The translations under genes and the position numbers were made by a program. The notes under the pieces are model-generated. The model ran no database searches and was not told where the DNA came from. It saw only the letters and a program-made list of their open reading frames with translations. DNA of 64,000 nucleotides from Deinococcales bacterium (GTDB lineage Bacteria > Deinococcota > Deinococci > Deinococcales > JAAFIG01), in the NCBI GenBank assembly GCA_025352125.1, contig JANXTZ010000023.1, positions 1-64,000 on the forward strand, given 5' to 3'. Of this stretch, positions 18,622 to 28,299 are shown piece after piece (positions within the stretch are counted from its first letter, which is position 1; each line of letters starts with the position of its first letter).

Positions 18622-21303
18622 ATGAGCCAACCCAGCCTTTTCGATGCGCCCAATCCAGAATCACAGACAGACCCCGAGGTTGAAATTTACCTCGCGGAAC
18701 ACGGGATTCCTGCCACCAACGAAAACCTCGAGATTCCCGCGCCGAAAGTGGTCGGCAGCACCAAACCCAAACGTGTGACACTGATCGACGGTCATGCGCT
18801 GGCGTACCGTTCGTACTTTGCGCTGCAACGTTCCTCGGGCAGTTTGACGACCTCGAAAGGCGAACCCGTTCAGGCGATTTACGGTTTTCTCAAAACCGTC
18901 ATGCGTCACGTCAAAGACGGCGTTAAAAAGGGAATTCGAGAGGGCGCGGTGATCGTGGTTTTTGACCCGCCCGTGAAAACCTTCAGACACGAGGCGTTCG
19001 AGAATTACAAGGCAGGTCGTGCCGACACGCCCGACGATTTACACGAACAAGTCCATAAAACCAAACAAATTGTTGATCTAATGGGCTTGATGCGCCTCGA
19101 AGAGCCTGGTTACGAGGCGGATGACGTGATCGGCACATTGGCAACCCGAGCCGAAGCCGAGGGTATTGAAGTTAGAATTTTGACCAGTGACCGCGACGCC
19201 TACCAGTTGCTTTCCGAAAACGTCAAGGTGATTGCCAGCGACGACCGCGAAATTGGACCAGGTGAAGTCTTCGAGAAGTACGGCGTGCGGGTCGATCAAT
19301 GGGTCGATTACCGCTCCCTCACGGGTGACTCGAGCGACAACATTCCTGGGGCGCGAGGGATTGGTCCGAAGGGTGCGCAGAAGTTGCTCGAGAAGTACGG
19401 TTCGCTCGATTATATTTTGGCAAATCTGGACAAAATAGAACCCGCCAAGGATGCGCAAAAAATCAAAGATTCTTTCGAGAATGTCTTGATGAGCAAGGAA
19501 CTCTCGAGAATCGTGACCGACATGGATTTCGAGGCGAACTTCGTCAAAGCCAATGTTTTCGCCCCGCAAGCTGGACTGCGTGATGCCCTGGCGGAACTCG
19601 AGTTTTTCAGTTTGATCAAAGACATGAATTTGGGCGCAGTCGAACTCGAGGCAATGCCAGAAAAAACCTTGCAAATCATCAATAAACTCGAGTGGCAAGA
19701 ACCGACCGCCAGCGCCGTCTGGGGATTTACCCTCTCGAGCAACTTCGCTTCGAGCGCAGATTTGACCGCTTTGGCTTTCGCCTACCCAAATTTGGATGGC
19801 GTGCATGAAGCCGTAAATCCGAGCCTCGAGACGTTGGCGGGATTGGTTGAGGTTCATGCCTTTGATGCCAAATCCTTGGCGGTTCATGGGATCATGAACG
19901 GCATCAACCTTGAGCCTGGAGACGACCCGCTCTTGATGGCGTACACCCTGGATACCACCAACGTGAATGCCAGCATCATTTCCAAGCGTTACCTTGAGCA
20001 CGATTGGGCAAAAGACGCGCCGAGCCAAGCCGCCGCCAGCGCCACCTTGATTTCAAATCTTTCAGCCATGTTCACCATTGAGCAAAAAAAGTTGTATGAA
20101 AACCTCGAGATTCCGACCAGCAAGGTCCTGGCACGAATCGAAGCCACGGGCATTCGGATTGATGCCGCGCAATTTAGAGCCATGTCCGAGAGTTTTGAAA
20201 CCCGTATTCGGGCGCTCGAGCTGGAATTGTGGGCACTGGCGGGTGAAGAATTCAACCTGAATTCCAGGGATCAACTCGAGAAAATCTTGTACGACAAACT
20301 GCAACTCGCCTCGGGCAAGAAAACCAAAGGCACGGGCAAACGCAGCACCGCCGCCAGTGTACTAGAGGATCTGGTGATGGAACACCCGATCATCCCGAAG
20401 ATTCTCGAGTACCGCGAGATTGCCAAACTCAAAGGCACGTACCTGGACCCGCTGCCGTTGATGGTCAATCCAAAAACCAACCGCTTGCACACCACTTACA
20501 GCCAGGTTGGCACGGCGACGGGACGCATCTCGAGCCTGAATCCAAACCTGCAAAACATTCCGATTCGCACCGAGGTCGGGCGCGAAATCCGCAAGGGATT
20601 TATTGCCAGTGAAGGCATGAAACTGATCAGCGCCGATTACAGCCAGATCGAACTGCGAATTCTGGCGCACATCACCAAAGAACCCGCGCTGCTCGAGAGT
20701 TTCAGGTTAAATGAAGACATTCACCGCCGCACCGCCGCCGGTATCCTGGGCATCCCGCTCGAGGAAGTCACCAGCGACCAGCGCAGCGGCGCGAAAGCCG
20801 TGAACTACGGTGTTTTGTACGGCATGAGCGCCCACCGTCTGAGCCGCGATAAAAAGATTTCTTACGAAATTGCCAAAGATTTCATCGCCAAATACTTTGA
20901 AGCCTACCCTGGCATCAACAGTTATTTGGAGGGCACCAAAGCATTCTGTCACGAAAACGGTTACGTTGAAGATTTACTCCACCGCCGCCGTTACATTCCA
21001 GAAATCAACTCCAAGGTTTTTATGGTGCGCGAAGCCGCCGAACGCGCCGCGATCAACATGCCGATTCAAGGCACCAGCGCCGGCATCATCAAATACGCCA
21101 TGATCTACCTCGAGCCTCAACTCGAACCGTTTGGCGCGAGAATGCTCTTGCAAGTCCATGACGAACTGGTGCTCGAGAGTCCGACCCAACACGTGGAAGC
21201 CGTCAGTAAAATTGTCGAAGATACCATGAACAATGCGTTTGCACTTGACGTGCCGCTCGGGGTTGGGGTGGGCGTTGGAGATTCCTGGTACGACGCGAAA
21301 TAA
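18622..21303 (+). CDS. polA: DNA polymerase I (5' nuclease and polymerase; 3'-5' exonuclease degenerate)
   Basis: Fills gaps in repair and removes RNA primers. The 893 residues begin with a ~45-residue extension absent from Taq polymerase, then a 5' nuclease domain (TLIDGHALAYRSYFALQRSS; PGYEADDVIGTLA; GDSSDNIPGARGIGPKGAQ). Residues ~350-500 match the exonuclease domain in place but show no DxE motif, so proofreading is probably lost, as in Taq. Polymerase motifs: A DYSQIELRILAHI (~671), B KAVNYGVLYGMS (~725), C VHDELVLES (~846). Closest in reading to Thermus/Deinococcus enzymes. A CTCGAG hairpin follows the stop. Confidence 0.96.
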   Translation: MSQPSLFDAPNPESQTDPEVEIYLAEHGIPATNENLEIPAPKVVGSTKPKRVTLIDGHALAYRSYFALQRSSGSLTTSKGEPVQAIYGFLKTVMRHVKDGVKKGIREGAVIVVFDPPVKTFRHEAFENYKAGRADTPDDLHEQVHKTKQIVDLMGLMRLEEPGYEADDVIGTLATRAEAEGIEVRILTSDRDAYQLLSENVKVIASDDREIGPGEVFEKYGVRVDQWVDYRSLTGDSSDNIPGARGIGPKGAQKLLEKYGSLDYILANLDKIEPAKDAQKIKDSFENVLMSKELSRIVTDMDFEANFVKANVFAPQAGLRDALAELEFFSLIKDMNLGAVELEAMPEKTLQIINKLEWQEPTASAVWGFTLSSNFASSADLTALAFAYPNLDGVHEAVNPSLETLAGLVEVHAFDAKSLAVHGIMNGINLEPGDDPLLMAYTLDTTNVNASIISKRYLEHDWAKDAPSQAAASATLISNLSAMFTIEQKKLYENLEIPTSKVLARIEATGIRIDAAQFRAMSESFETRIRALELELWALAGEEFNLNSRDQLEKILYDKLQLASGKKTKGTGKRSTAASVLEDLVMEHPIIPKILEYREIAKLKGTYLDPLPLMVNPKTNRLHTTYSQVGTATGRISSLNPNLQNIPIRTEVGREIRKGFIASEGMKLISADYSQIELRILAHITKEPALLESFRLNEDIHRRTAAGILGIPLEEVTSDQRSGAKAVNYGVLYGMSAHRLSRDKKISYEIAKDFIAKYFEAYPGINSYLEGTKAFCHENGYVEDLLHRRRYIPEINSKVFMVREAAERAAINMPIQGTSAGIIKYAMIYLEPQLEPFGARMLLQVHDELVLESPTQHVEAVSKIVEDTMNNAFALDVPLGVGVGVGDSWYDAK

Positions 21304-21324
21304 CCAGCAAATGAGAGGGGAAAT

Positions 21325-21367
21325 AAACTCGAGGTGAATTCCCACCTCGAGTTTGAGGTTGTTTTTT
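21325..21367 (+). terminator. Terminator-like hairpin after polA
   Basis: AAACTCGAGGTG (21325-21336) pairs perfectly with CACCTCGAGTTT (21343-21354). A T-rich tail (GAGGTTGTTTTTT) follows to 21367. As after rplQ, each arm holds CTCGAG. Confidence 0.75.
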
Positions 21368-21455
21368 GAAGCTTTAACACTTCAGGTAGACGTATTTTGA
21401 CTTTGCTGCTAAAGTCTACTGGATCGTTTTTAGTGAACGAGATATTGAGGAAAAA

Positions 21456-23897
21456 ATGAAAAAAACTTTTTTGACCATCACCAGCGCCTTGGTTCTCGCC
21501 TCTCTGCTCGTGGCATGTCCACCAACTCCAGATGTTACACCACCAAAAGTCAACCTCTCGAGCAGTTCAAACAACGTCATCACTGCTGGTTCGATCAAAT
21601 TAACCGCCACCGCCAGCGATGAAGTTGGGATCAGCAGAGTCGAATTTTATGAAGGTGCAACCAAACTCGGTGAAGACATAACAGCCCCATATGAACAAAC
21701 CATCGATTTCAATTTAACCAACAACGGCACAAAAACCTACACTGCCAAAGCCTTTGATGCCGCCAATAACTCAGCCTCGAGTGACCCAGCGACTACCGTA
21801 ACAGTCAATATTCCTGACACCACACCACCCACGATCAAACTCTCGAGCGACGCGAGCAACGTTGTCACCGCCAGCACCATCAAATTAACGGCTGTCGCCA
21901 CCGATAATGTTGGCGTAACCAAAGTTGTGTTTTTTGAAGGCACAACCAAAATTGGTGAAGACACCACCGCACCATTTGAACAAAAGGTTGATTTTTTAAT
22001 CACCAACAACGGTTCTAAAACCTTTACTGCCAAAGCCTTCGATGCCGCAGATAACGCCACCTCGAGCGACCCGGTTGGTGTGGTCGTCAACATCCCACTA
22101 GGACCAGATACTCTCCCCCCTTCGGTCAGTCTCTCGAGCAGCTTGACCAAGGTTACTGCGGCTGGTTCGATCAAATTGACCGCCACTGCCATTGACAACG
22201 TGGGAGTTGCCAAAGTCGAATTTTTTGACGGCACGACCAAACTCGGTGAAGACTCGAGTGCGCCTTATGAACTAGCCCTGGATTTTGCAATTACCAACAA
22301 CGGCGCAAAAACCTACACTGCCAAAGCTTACGATGCTGCGAACAACTCCGCTTCAAGCAACGAAGTGGCAGTTGCGGTCAACATTCTGGACATCACCGCA
22401 CCAACCGTTAATCTCTCGAGCACATCAAACAATGTGGTTCTTCCTGGGTCAATCAAACTGACTGCCACCGCCACCGATGACATTGGTGTCAGCAAAGTCG
22501 AATTTTATGATGGGACGACCAAATTAGGTGAGGACTCGAGTGTACCTTTTGAGCAAAATGTCGACCTTGCACGCGCAAACAATGGTGCAAAATTGTATTC
22601 TGCCAAAGCTTTCGATGCGGCAAACAATTCAGCCTCGAGTGCCGCAGTGGCAGTGACCGTCAATATTCCTGAAATTTTACCGCCAACGGGCACGCCAGCG
22701 GCAAAAGGTGATGTTGTTGACGCCGTGAGTAGCCTCGTAGGGCGTTCTCAGGGTGTGCAAACCAGCGTCACCACGCAAACCACCGATTACTACAAGGAAT
22801 TAAATCTTTCAAGTTTGCATGTTCCTGGTCAAGCACCCGTCACTGTGTTGCAAGTGTTCGGTCAAATGGCTGATTCCGCCGTCACATTGGCGCAAAACGG
22901 TTTTGACTCTCGAGCTTTGGCAGACAAAATCACCAACATGGCGAGCAAAGTTGCCAGCTCTACTCGAGCCAATACCTTAAGCAAATTACCAACAGGTGAT
23001 TACGACTGCACAACCACCGCCGCGACCTGTCCAAATAACAATTCAACCTCGAGTGACCTTAAAGTGACTTGGAAAACCCTGAGCAATAAAACTGCTATTG
23101 CCATCATTGACTGGGACGGCTCGAGTATTGGAACGGCATCTGCACCAGCCGAAATTACCAATTACGAGTACAGCGGCGGTGTCAGCAAGGTGCAAGTACC
23201 AACCAAAACCGTGGCGAATGTCACTGTGGAGGGAAAAGTAGTTCTTAAAGCACAATTTGAATCACAGTGGGAAAGTAGTTCTTGGACAAACACACTTGGT
23301 GGCTACACACAATGGTCTCCATCCATCAACAATATGTCCTTTATCGGTACATTATTCAGTTTAGATGGCATAACCAAACTGATTGACATTCCAAAATTAA
23401 CCTACAGCCATGATACAGCAGGCTTAAAGACCAGTGGCGATATCAGTATCGCTTTAAATGATCCTTACCACGTGAAATGGGATATTAACTTGGGTGGAAC
23501 CACAATAGCACGTACCACAGATTACCCCAATGCTGTCGGTACAGGTCTTCTACTTACACCATTTATCCCATACAACAAAGTCTTTACTCCAAAAGGCGCT
23601 CTTAGCATTGCGTTAAGTCTCGAGATTGGTACAAAGCTATATGCTTTTGAAACCAAAGCGACAGATTGGACTTACAGCGCCAATGGCGGAATCGTAAGCT
23701 TGGATGGAATCACTGGTTCATTCGCCGCAGACAATAAGCTCGTCACTTTCGCTGGAAAACTTGACGGTGTGGATGCCAACAAAAATTGTCTACCCTTTGA
23801 GAACCTGAACCTGACCTTCAGCGACGGCACTGTCACCCTCGAGCAATTCTTGATTGATCGTTTCCCAAGCATTATCAAACCTGGCAACTGCCCTTAA
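21456..23897 (+). CDS. Large lipoprotein with four Ig-like repeats
   Basis: The signal peptide MKKTFLTITSALVLASLLVA ends in a lipobox with C21, so it should be lipidated and exported. Four tandem Ig-like repeats of ~93 residues span about 27-120, 121-213, 216-311 and 312-405. Each reads GSIKLTATAxDxxGVxKVEF, then a tail AKAFDAANNSASS, as in Big-type bacterial Ig domains. Residues ~410-813 form an unrecognised C-terminal region with paired cysteines (DCTTTAATC; final NC). Likely a surface or adhesion protein. GAGGAAAAA precedes the ATG. Single-gene unit between two hairpins. Confidence 0.85.
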   Translation: MKKTFLTITSALVLASLLVACPPTPDVTPPKVNLSSSSNNVITAGSIKLTATASDEVGISRVEFYEGATKLGEDITAPYEQTIDFNLTNNGTKTYTAKAFDAANNSASSDPATTVTVNIPDTTPPTIKLSSDASNVVTASTIKLTAVATDNVGVTKVVFFEGTTKIGEDTTAPFEQKVDFLITNNGSKTFTAKAFDAADNATSSDPVGVVVNIPLGPDTLPPSVSLSSSLTKVTAAGSIKLTATAIDNVGVAKVEFFDGTTKLGEDSSAPYELALDFAITNNGAKTYTAKAYDAANNSASSNEVAVAVNILDITAPTVNLSSTSNNVVLPGSIKLTATATDDIGVSKVEFYDGTTKLGEDSSVPFEQNVDLARANNGAKLYSAKAFDAANNSASSAAVAVTVNIPEILPPTGTPAAKGDVVDAVSSLVGRSQGVQTSVTTQTTDYYKELNLSSLHVPGQAPVTVLQVFGQMADSAVTLAQNGFDSRALADKITNMASKVASSTRANTLSKLPTGDYDCTTTAATCPNNNSTSSDLKVTWKTLSNKTAIAIIDWDGSSIGTASAPAEITNYEYSGGVSKVQVPTKTVANVTVEGKVVLKAQFESQWESSSWTNTLGGYTQWSPSINNMSFIGTLFSLDGITKLIDIPKLTYSHDTAGLKTSGDISIALNDPYHVKWDINLGGTTIARTTDYPNAVGTGLLLTPFIPYNKVFTPKGALSIALSLEIGTKLYAFETKATDWTYSANGGIVSLDGITGSFAADNKLVTFAGKLDGVDANKNCLPFENLNLTFSDGTVTLEQFLIDRFPSIIKPGNCP

Positions 23898-23921
23898 ACT
23901 CCTTTTTTCAGATCACCAAAA

Positions 23922-23953
23922 CACCTCGAGCCTTCAAAATTCGAGGTGCTTTC
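23922..23953 (+). terminator. Hairpin after the Ig-repeat lipoprotein
   Basis: CACCTCGA (23922-23929) pairs with TCGAGGTG (23941-23948) around an 11-nt loop that itself starts with the last G of a CTCGAG. CTTTCTC follows, a weak U-tract. It lies 25 nt after the stop. Confidence 0.5.
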
Positions 23954-23987
23954 TCAGTTCAAGTCTTTCACGGTAGACTAAAACGCC

Positions 23988-25337
23988 ATGAACGCCCTCG
24001 AGTCATTCCTGCTCGGAATCACGCCAGCCACAGACCTGCCTGCTAGGTTGATGACTGATTTTAGGTTGATGCCCTTGTTTTACTCGAGCTTGCCAACAGA
24101 TCACCCAGAAAAATCCAAGTTCCGCAACGCGTTTTTGGCGTCCACAGCCCGTCATGCCCGAATCAAATCGCACGTGCTCGAGTTGGTACGCGCCTGGAAT
24201 GCGGTGGGAATCGTGCCGATGTTGTTCAAGGGTTTTATGATGGCAGAATTTGTCTACGACCTGCCAGCAAACCGTTTTTACGGCGATGTGGACATTATTG
24301 TCAAGGAGCATGAGGCGGCTCGAGCGGCAAAAATCGCCAAAGAACTTCCTGGTTGGGTCGAGACTTGGAATCGCGCCGATACGGTGCTGCCCAACATTCA
24401 CGAGGAAAGCCATTTGTTCACCACCGACCACAGCGTGCGTTTGGACTTGCATCGTTTTGCATTGCACACGTTTACATCCGCCAAAAATGCGCGGCGTTTG
24501 ACGAATGAAATGTGGCAAACCTCGAGCCAGATTGCTTGGGAGGGTTGTCAGGTGGTGGTGCCATCATTTGAAGATGTGGCACTTTTGGGCATTGTGCTTT
24601 CCAGAATGTGGGATGAAAGCCCTGGCGTTAAACCGCATGATGCGCTTGATTTTAGGGCATTGACCAAAAAATGGGGTTTGAGCCGTGAGGCATTGGTTTT
24701 TCGAGCCGAACGCTTTGATCTGGAAAAACCGCTCGAGGCATTTTTGGCATTGTGTGATCCTTGGCGGCAAAAACTGGATTACAAAGCTTTGTCCCAAGAA
24801 AAACTCAAAATGTGGCGCAAGTCTTTTCCAACATTTTGGCAACTCGAGTGGCGTTTTGCGCGATTTGATCGACTGGTTCGAGCCATCCCAACTTTATTGG
24901 ACGTTGCGACGCAATACCCGAATGTGGTGCGGGTCAAAAAATTGTTGCGGCAAAAAACAGACCTTTTCGAGATTGTCCAAACCAACGAACCCATTCCTCG
25001 AGTACGGCAAAACAAAAGTTTCAAGCACTTGGAACGCATCCTGCGCGGAATTCATTGGACGCTGTTTTTGATTGGTCCCAGATTTGACGCCTGCGTGCCG
25101 CGTTCTTTGGCGGTGTACAACGCCTTAAAAGCCGAGGGACACGATGTGGTCTTTGTCAGTGGCATACGGCGCAACAATGGAAAACTCGAGGGTCACGCCT
25201 GGGTGGAACTGAGCGGGATTGGTTTGGAAATATTTAATGACCTGCCATCGGCGCAGGTTTTTAAAGAAAATTTCCGTTATCCAAAGCCAGAAAATCGTGT
25301 CGCTCGAGAGAATCAAACGCTCGAGTTGGTGTCTTAA
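23988..25337 (+). CDS. Nucleotidyltransferase fused to lasso-peptide B2-type protease domain
   Basis: The N-terminal ~300 residues match the uncharacterised nucleotidyltransferase family NTP_transf_5: MLFKGFMMAEFVYDLPANRF followed by YGDVDIIV, with the acidic pair. The C-terminal ~110 residues match the transglutaminase-like B2 protease of lasso-peptide maturation (Transglut_core3): CVPRSLAVYNALKAEGHDVV holds the catalytic Cys, and GHAWVELSG the catalytic His. In the family B2 cleaves the leader of a RiPP precursor. No precursor, B1/RRE or cyclase gene is visible nearby, so the substrate is unknown. TAGACT at 23974-23979, 8 nt before the ATG, suggests a near-leaderless promoter. 449 residues. 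Confidence 0.75.
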   Translation: MNALESFLLGITPATDLPARLMTDFRLMPLFYSSLPTDHPEKSKFRNAFLASTARHARIKSHVLELVRAWNAVGIVPMLFKGFMMAEFVYDLPANRFYGDVDIIVKEHEAARAAKIAKELPGWVETWNRADTVLPNIHEESHLFTTDHSVRLDLHRFALHTFTSAKNARRLTNEMWQTSSQIAWEGCQVVVPSFEDVALLGIVLSRMWDESPGVKPHDALDFRALTKKWGLSREALVFRAERFDLEKPLEAFLALCDPWRQKLDYKALSQEKLKMWRKSFPTFWQLEWRFARFDRLVRAIPTLLDVATQYPNVVRVKKLLRQKTDLFEIVQTNEPIPRVRQNKSFKHLERILRGIHWTLFLIGPRFDACVPRSLAVYNALKAEGHDVVFVSGIRRNNGKLEGHAWVELSGIGLEIFNDLPSAQVFKENFRYPKPENRVARENQTLELVS

Positions 25338-25352
25338 AACTTGGAGGCAGTC

Positions 25353-26304
25353 ATGAATTTTTCGCCCACCGTGCCATACCACCAGCTTCAACCCGAACAA
25401 ATCGGCGTCAAACCACCTGGGTTTCAAATCTTCAATGATGTACGGCTCGGGGTTGTGAAACTGCAAATTGCCGATCTCGAGCGTTCTTTGGATTATTACC
25501 AAAAAGTCATTGGCTTTAAACTCAAAAACCGTGACGACACGCCAAACAAACGCAGCGCACGGCTGGCAACCTTGGGCGGTGAAGTCTTGCTCGAGCTGGT
25601 CGAAAAACCTGGGGTTCGTTTTGCGCCGCACCGTGGTCGGTTGGGGATTTACCATTTTGCCCTGTTGCTGCCCTCGCAGGGCGATCTGGGACGTTTTCTG
25701 GCGAATGCCCTCACTTTTGGGCATGTGGGGCAATCCGATCACCATTACAGCGAAGCCACGTACTTGGTTGACCCTGACGGCATCACCATCGAAGTCTACC
25801 GTGACCGTCATCGAGCCGAATGGCGTGTGACGAGCGATGGGGAAGTGTTTGGCGGCAGCGGACCCGCTCGATATGACGGCTTTAAAAGAGGCAGCGGGTC
25901 AGCAACCGTGGCAAGGTTTACCTGTTGGCACGATCATGGGGCATCTGCATTTTTATGTTGGTGATCTGCAAAAAGCCCAGGCGTTTTACCATGAAGGCTT
26001 GGGATTTTCGAAAATGACCTGGAATTTCCCTGGCGCGTTGTTTATGGGCGCGGGTGGCTACCATCACCAGATTGGTTGCAACATCTGGGCGGCAGGATCA
26101 AAGCCGTCAACCGATGACGATGCACGACTTCTGACCTGGGATTTACTCTTGCCAGATCAAACGCAACTCGGGTTGCTCGAGCAAAACCTGAAGCATTTTG
26201 GTTTTGAAACCACTGCCATTGAAGGTGGTTTTTCCTGCATCGACCCTTGGGGCATTCGGGTTTGCGTCAAGACAGCGTCATCACAGCTTTCAATGGCATA
26301 CTAA
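25353..26304 (+). pseudogene. VOC-family ring-cleaving dioxygenase (CatE-like), frameshifted
   Basis: Two VOC domains lie in different frames. The first (25353 onward) reads LGVVKLQIADLERSLDYYQK and ends DPDGITIEVYRDRHRAEWRV. The second (from ~25870 in the next frame) reads DPLDMTALKEAAGQQPWQG, then MGHLHFYVGDLQKAQAFY. The family has both on one chain of ~300 residues. The frames would rejoin as GGSDPLDMTALKE if one G were removed near 25860-25861 (AGCGGACCC), so a single-base insertion or a sequencing error is likely. The start follows GGAGG at 25343. Proposed role: cleavage of catechol-type rings; metal-ligand status not assessed. Confidence 0.8.
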
Positions 26305-26307
26305 GGC

Positions 26308-27384
26308 ATGAACTCGAGATTCTGGGCTTTGCTGCTGGCTTTAGGTACACTGACGCTTGTGCTGAGCGCCTGGAATCCACTGCCCGAACCACCAAATGTA
26401 CTGGGTTTGACGAATGCCGAGCAGGGCATCTGGGCTGGCATCAACTTGGAGCGAACCAAGGCTGGTTTGAGCGCTCTCAAATTTGACGCACGGCTCTCGT
26501 TGGCGGCTCGAGGTCATGCCAAGGACATGGCAGATCGTAATTTTTTTGACCATCACTCTGGCAAACCTGGTTTTGACACGCCTGGGGACCGGATTCATCA
26601 GGCGGGCAGTTTCGAGCAAGCTTGGGCGGAAAACATTGCCTTTCTAGAAGGCGAACCTGACTCGAGGATCGTTGCAACGTTCGTGACGGGTTGGATGAAC
26701 AGCCCAGGACATTTTAAAAACATCATGACCCCAAGTTTTACCCACACCGGCGTTGGGGTTTTTAAAAGCAGCGACGGGCGTGTTTATGCCGTGCAAGAGT
26801 TCAGTACCAGAGAGTTTGAAACAACCTTCGACAACATTTCGGGCGACGTGCGCTTCAACGACCTCGAGTTGCGCGGCGTGAACAAGCCCAATTTGGAGCT
26901 TGCCGTGTTTTCGGGGCAAAATTATTTGGGCATGATTCCGCAAGATTCGACGGGGCGTTTTGCCATGAAAATACCGTTTGCCATCAACACCAAATTCGAT
27001 GTGGGCTGGCGCGAAAAAGGCTCGAGCAAGAACTTTTTGCTGGCAAAATCCGTGCAAACCCCAAATGTTACCAAAACGGGGAGGCTCGAGGCGAAAAACT
27101 ATCCTGGGACACCGCCGTTTTCGCTCGAGGCGAACGTCTTGGTGCAGACCAGTTTCTCGCAAACGTTGACCATCAAATTTTCAAATGCGACCAAAACATT
27201 GTTGGTCATAGAAATAATAAACGGTGCTGAAGTTCGCCATGCCGTGCAAAACAACCAAGTTCAGTTGACCTGCCCTGCGCTCAGCCCAAAACGCACGGTG
27301 CAAATCGCGCACGGCAACAGCATCACCACAGAATTTATTTGGAACTGCGCGAGCGGCAAACTCGAGCCATCTTTTGAGAAGTGA
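26308..27384 (+). CDS. Secreted CAP-domain (SCP/PR1, YkwD-like) protein
   Basis: An N-terminal hydrophobic segment (LLLALGTLTLVLSAW) acts as signal peptide or anchor. The CAP domain (~40-165) has HAKDMADRNFFDHHSGKPGF, AENIAFLEGEPDSR and WMNSPGHFKNIMTPSFTHTG, with the conserved His/Glu cluster. The C-terminal ~190 residues are beta-rich and unrecognised. CAP proteins are extracytoplasmic; the bacterial role is unclear. It starts 3 nt after the VOC gene, suggesting co-transcription. Confidence 0.88.
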   Translation: MNSRFWALLLALGTLTLVLSAWNPLPEPPNVLGLTNAEQGIWAGINLERTKAGLSALKFDARLSLAARGHAKDMADRNFFDHHSGKPGFDTPGDRIHQAGSFEQAWAENIAFLEGEPDSRIVATFVTGWMNSPGHFKNIMTPSFTHTGVGVFKSSDGRVYAVQEFSTREFETTFDNISGDVRFNDLELRGVNKPNLELAVFSGQNYLGMIPQDSTGRFAMKIPFAINTKFDVGWREKGSSKNFLLAKSVQTPNVTKTGRLEAKNYPGTPPFSLEANVLVQTSFSQTLTIKFSNATKTLLVIEIINGAEVRHAVQNNQVQLTCPALSPKRTVQIAHGNSITTEFIWNCASGKLEPSFEK

Positions 27385-27422
27385 GGGTAAACTCGAGACA
27401 ACCAAAAGAAAGCGAGCCTTTT

Positions 27423-28205
27423 ATGACCCAAGTGGCTGAACAAGTGGTATTGACCAAACTCGAGCATGAGGTGTTTTACATCACCATGAACCGCCCCGAA
27501 AGCCTCAATTCTGCAAACGAGGCGATGCTGCTGGCGATGCAGTCCGCACTCTCGAGCGCCGAAAAAGATGACAATGCCCGAGTGATTGTGATTACGGGCG
27601 CTGGACGTGGTTTTTGCTCTGGTGCGGATTTGCGTGAAGGCATTCATGGCAGCATGAAAGAACACTTGGACAAAACATTTCGACCCGTGATTGCTCGCAT
27701 GACCAACCTCGAGAAACCCGTGATCACCGCCGTGAACGGGGTTGCGGCTGGGGCTGGGGCGAGCATTGCGCTGGCGGGCGACATTCGTTTGTGGAGCGAT
27801 GCCGCCAACATGATGCAAGCCTTTAGCAAAATTGCACTGATTCCAGACGCGGGTAGCACCTGGTTTTTGCCGCGATTGGTCGGTTACAACCGCGCCTTTG
27901 ACCTGATGGTTCATGCCGAAAAAGTCGTGGCGGAAGATGCGCTGCAAATGGGGTTGTGCGAACGGGTTTATCCTGCACAAGAATTTGAAGCCAAAGTCAA
28001 AGCCTTCGCCGAGAATCTGGCGCAGGGACCGACCAAAGCATTTGGACTGACCAAACGAGCACTCCTGAAAAACCTTTCAAACACCCTGGATGAGGCGCTC
28101 GAGTACGAGGGGCAGTTGCAGAACATCGCGGGAGCGAGCGGCGATTTCGCGGAGGGTGTGGGTGCATTCCTCGAGAAACGACCTGCGAAATTTAAGGGAA
28201 AGTAA
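27423..28205 (+). CDS. Enoyl-CoA hydratase/isomerase, PaaG-like
   Basis: Crotonase-fold enzyme of 260 residues. The oxyanion-hole segments GRGFCSGADL (~residues 61-70) and VNGVAAGAGASIALAGDI (~104-121) are present. PDAGSTWFLPRLVGYNRAFD is typical of the phenylacetate-pathway isomerase PaaG, but no other paa gene is nearby, so fatty-acid or other acyl-CoA substrates remain possible. ATG 27423 is preferred to an upstream GTG at 27381. TAAACT at 27386-27391 could be its -10 box. Confidence 0.88.
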   Translation: MTQVAEQVVLTKLEHEVFYITMNRPESLNSANEAMLLAMQSALSSAEKDDNARVIVITGAGRGFCSGADLREGIHGSMKEHLDKTFRPVIARMTNLEKPVITAVNGVAAGAGASIALAGDIRLWSDAANMMQAFSKIALIPDAGSTWFLPRLVGYNRAFDLMVHAEKVVAEDALQMGLCERVYPAQEFEAKVKAFAENLAQGPTKAFGLTKRALLKNLSNTLDEALEYEGQLQNIAGASGDFAEGVGAFLEKRPAKFKGK

Positions 28206-28241
28206 AACACTTTAAACTGAAGCGGGTTTTGAATTATATCG

Positions 28242-28293
28242 AGTTTAGTAAGTTTATAAAAAATTTGTAAACTTACTAAACTTCATATATATT
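28242..28293 (+). promoter_or_regulatory. AT-rich operator-like inverted repeat and leaderless promoter
   Basis: AGTTTAGTAAGTTTA (28242-28256) is repeated inverted as TAAACTTACTAAACT (28268-28282), a perfect 15-bp repeat with an 11-nt spacer. TATATT at 28288-28293 ends 6 nt before the ATG at 28300. The repeat therefore covers the -35 region, which fits a repressor site. No regulator gene is adjacent. Confidence 0.6.
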
Positions 28294-28299
28294 GAAGTC

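Noticed and set aside
21534-22670. Repeated DNA that might suggest a CRISPR or satellite array
   Set aside because: The period (~280-290 nt) and frame show protein Ig-like repeats; there are no short constant repeats with unique spacers.
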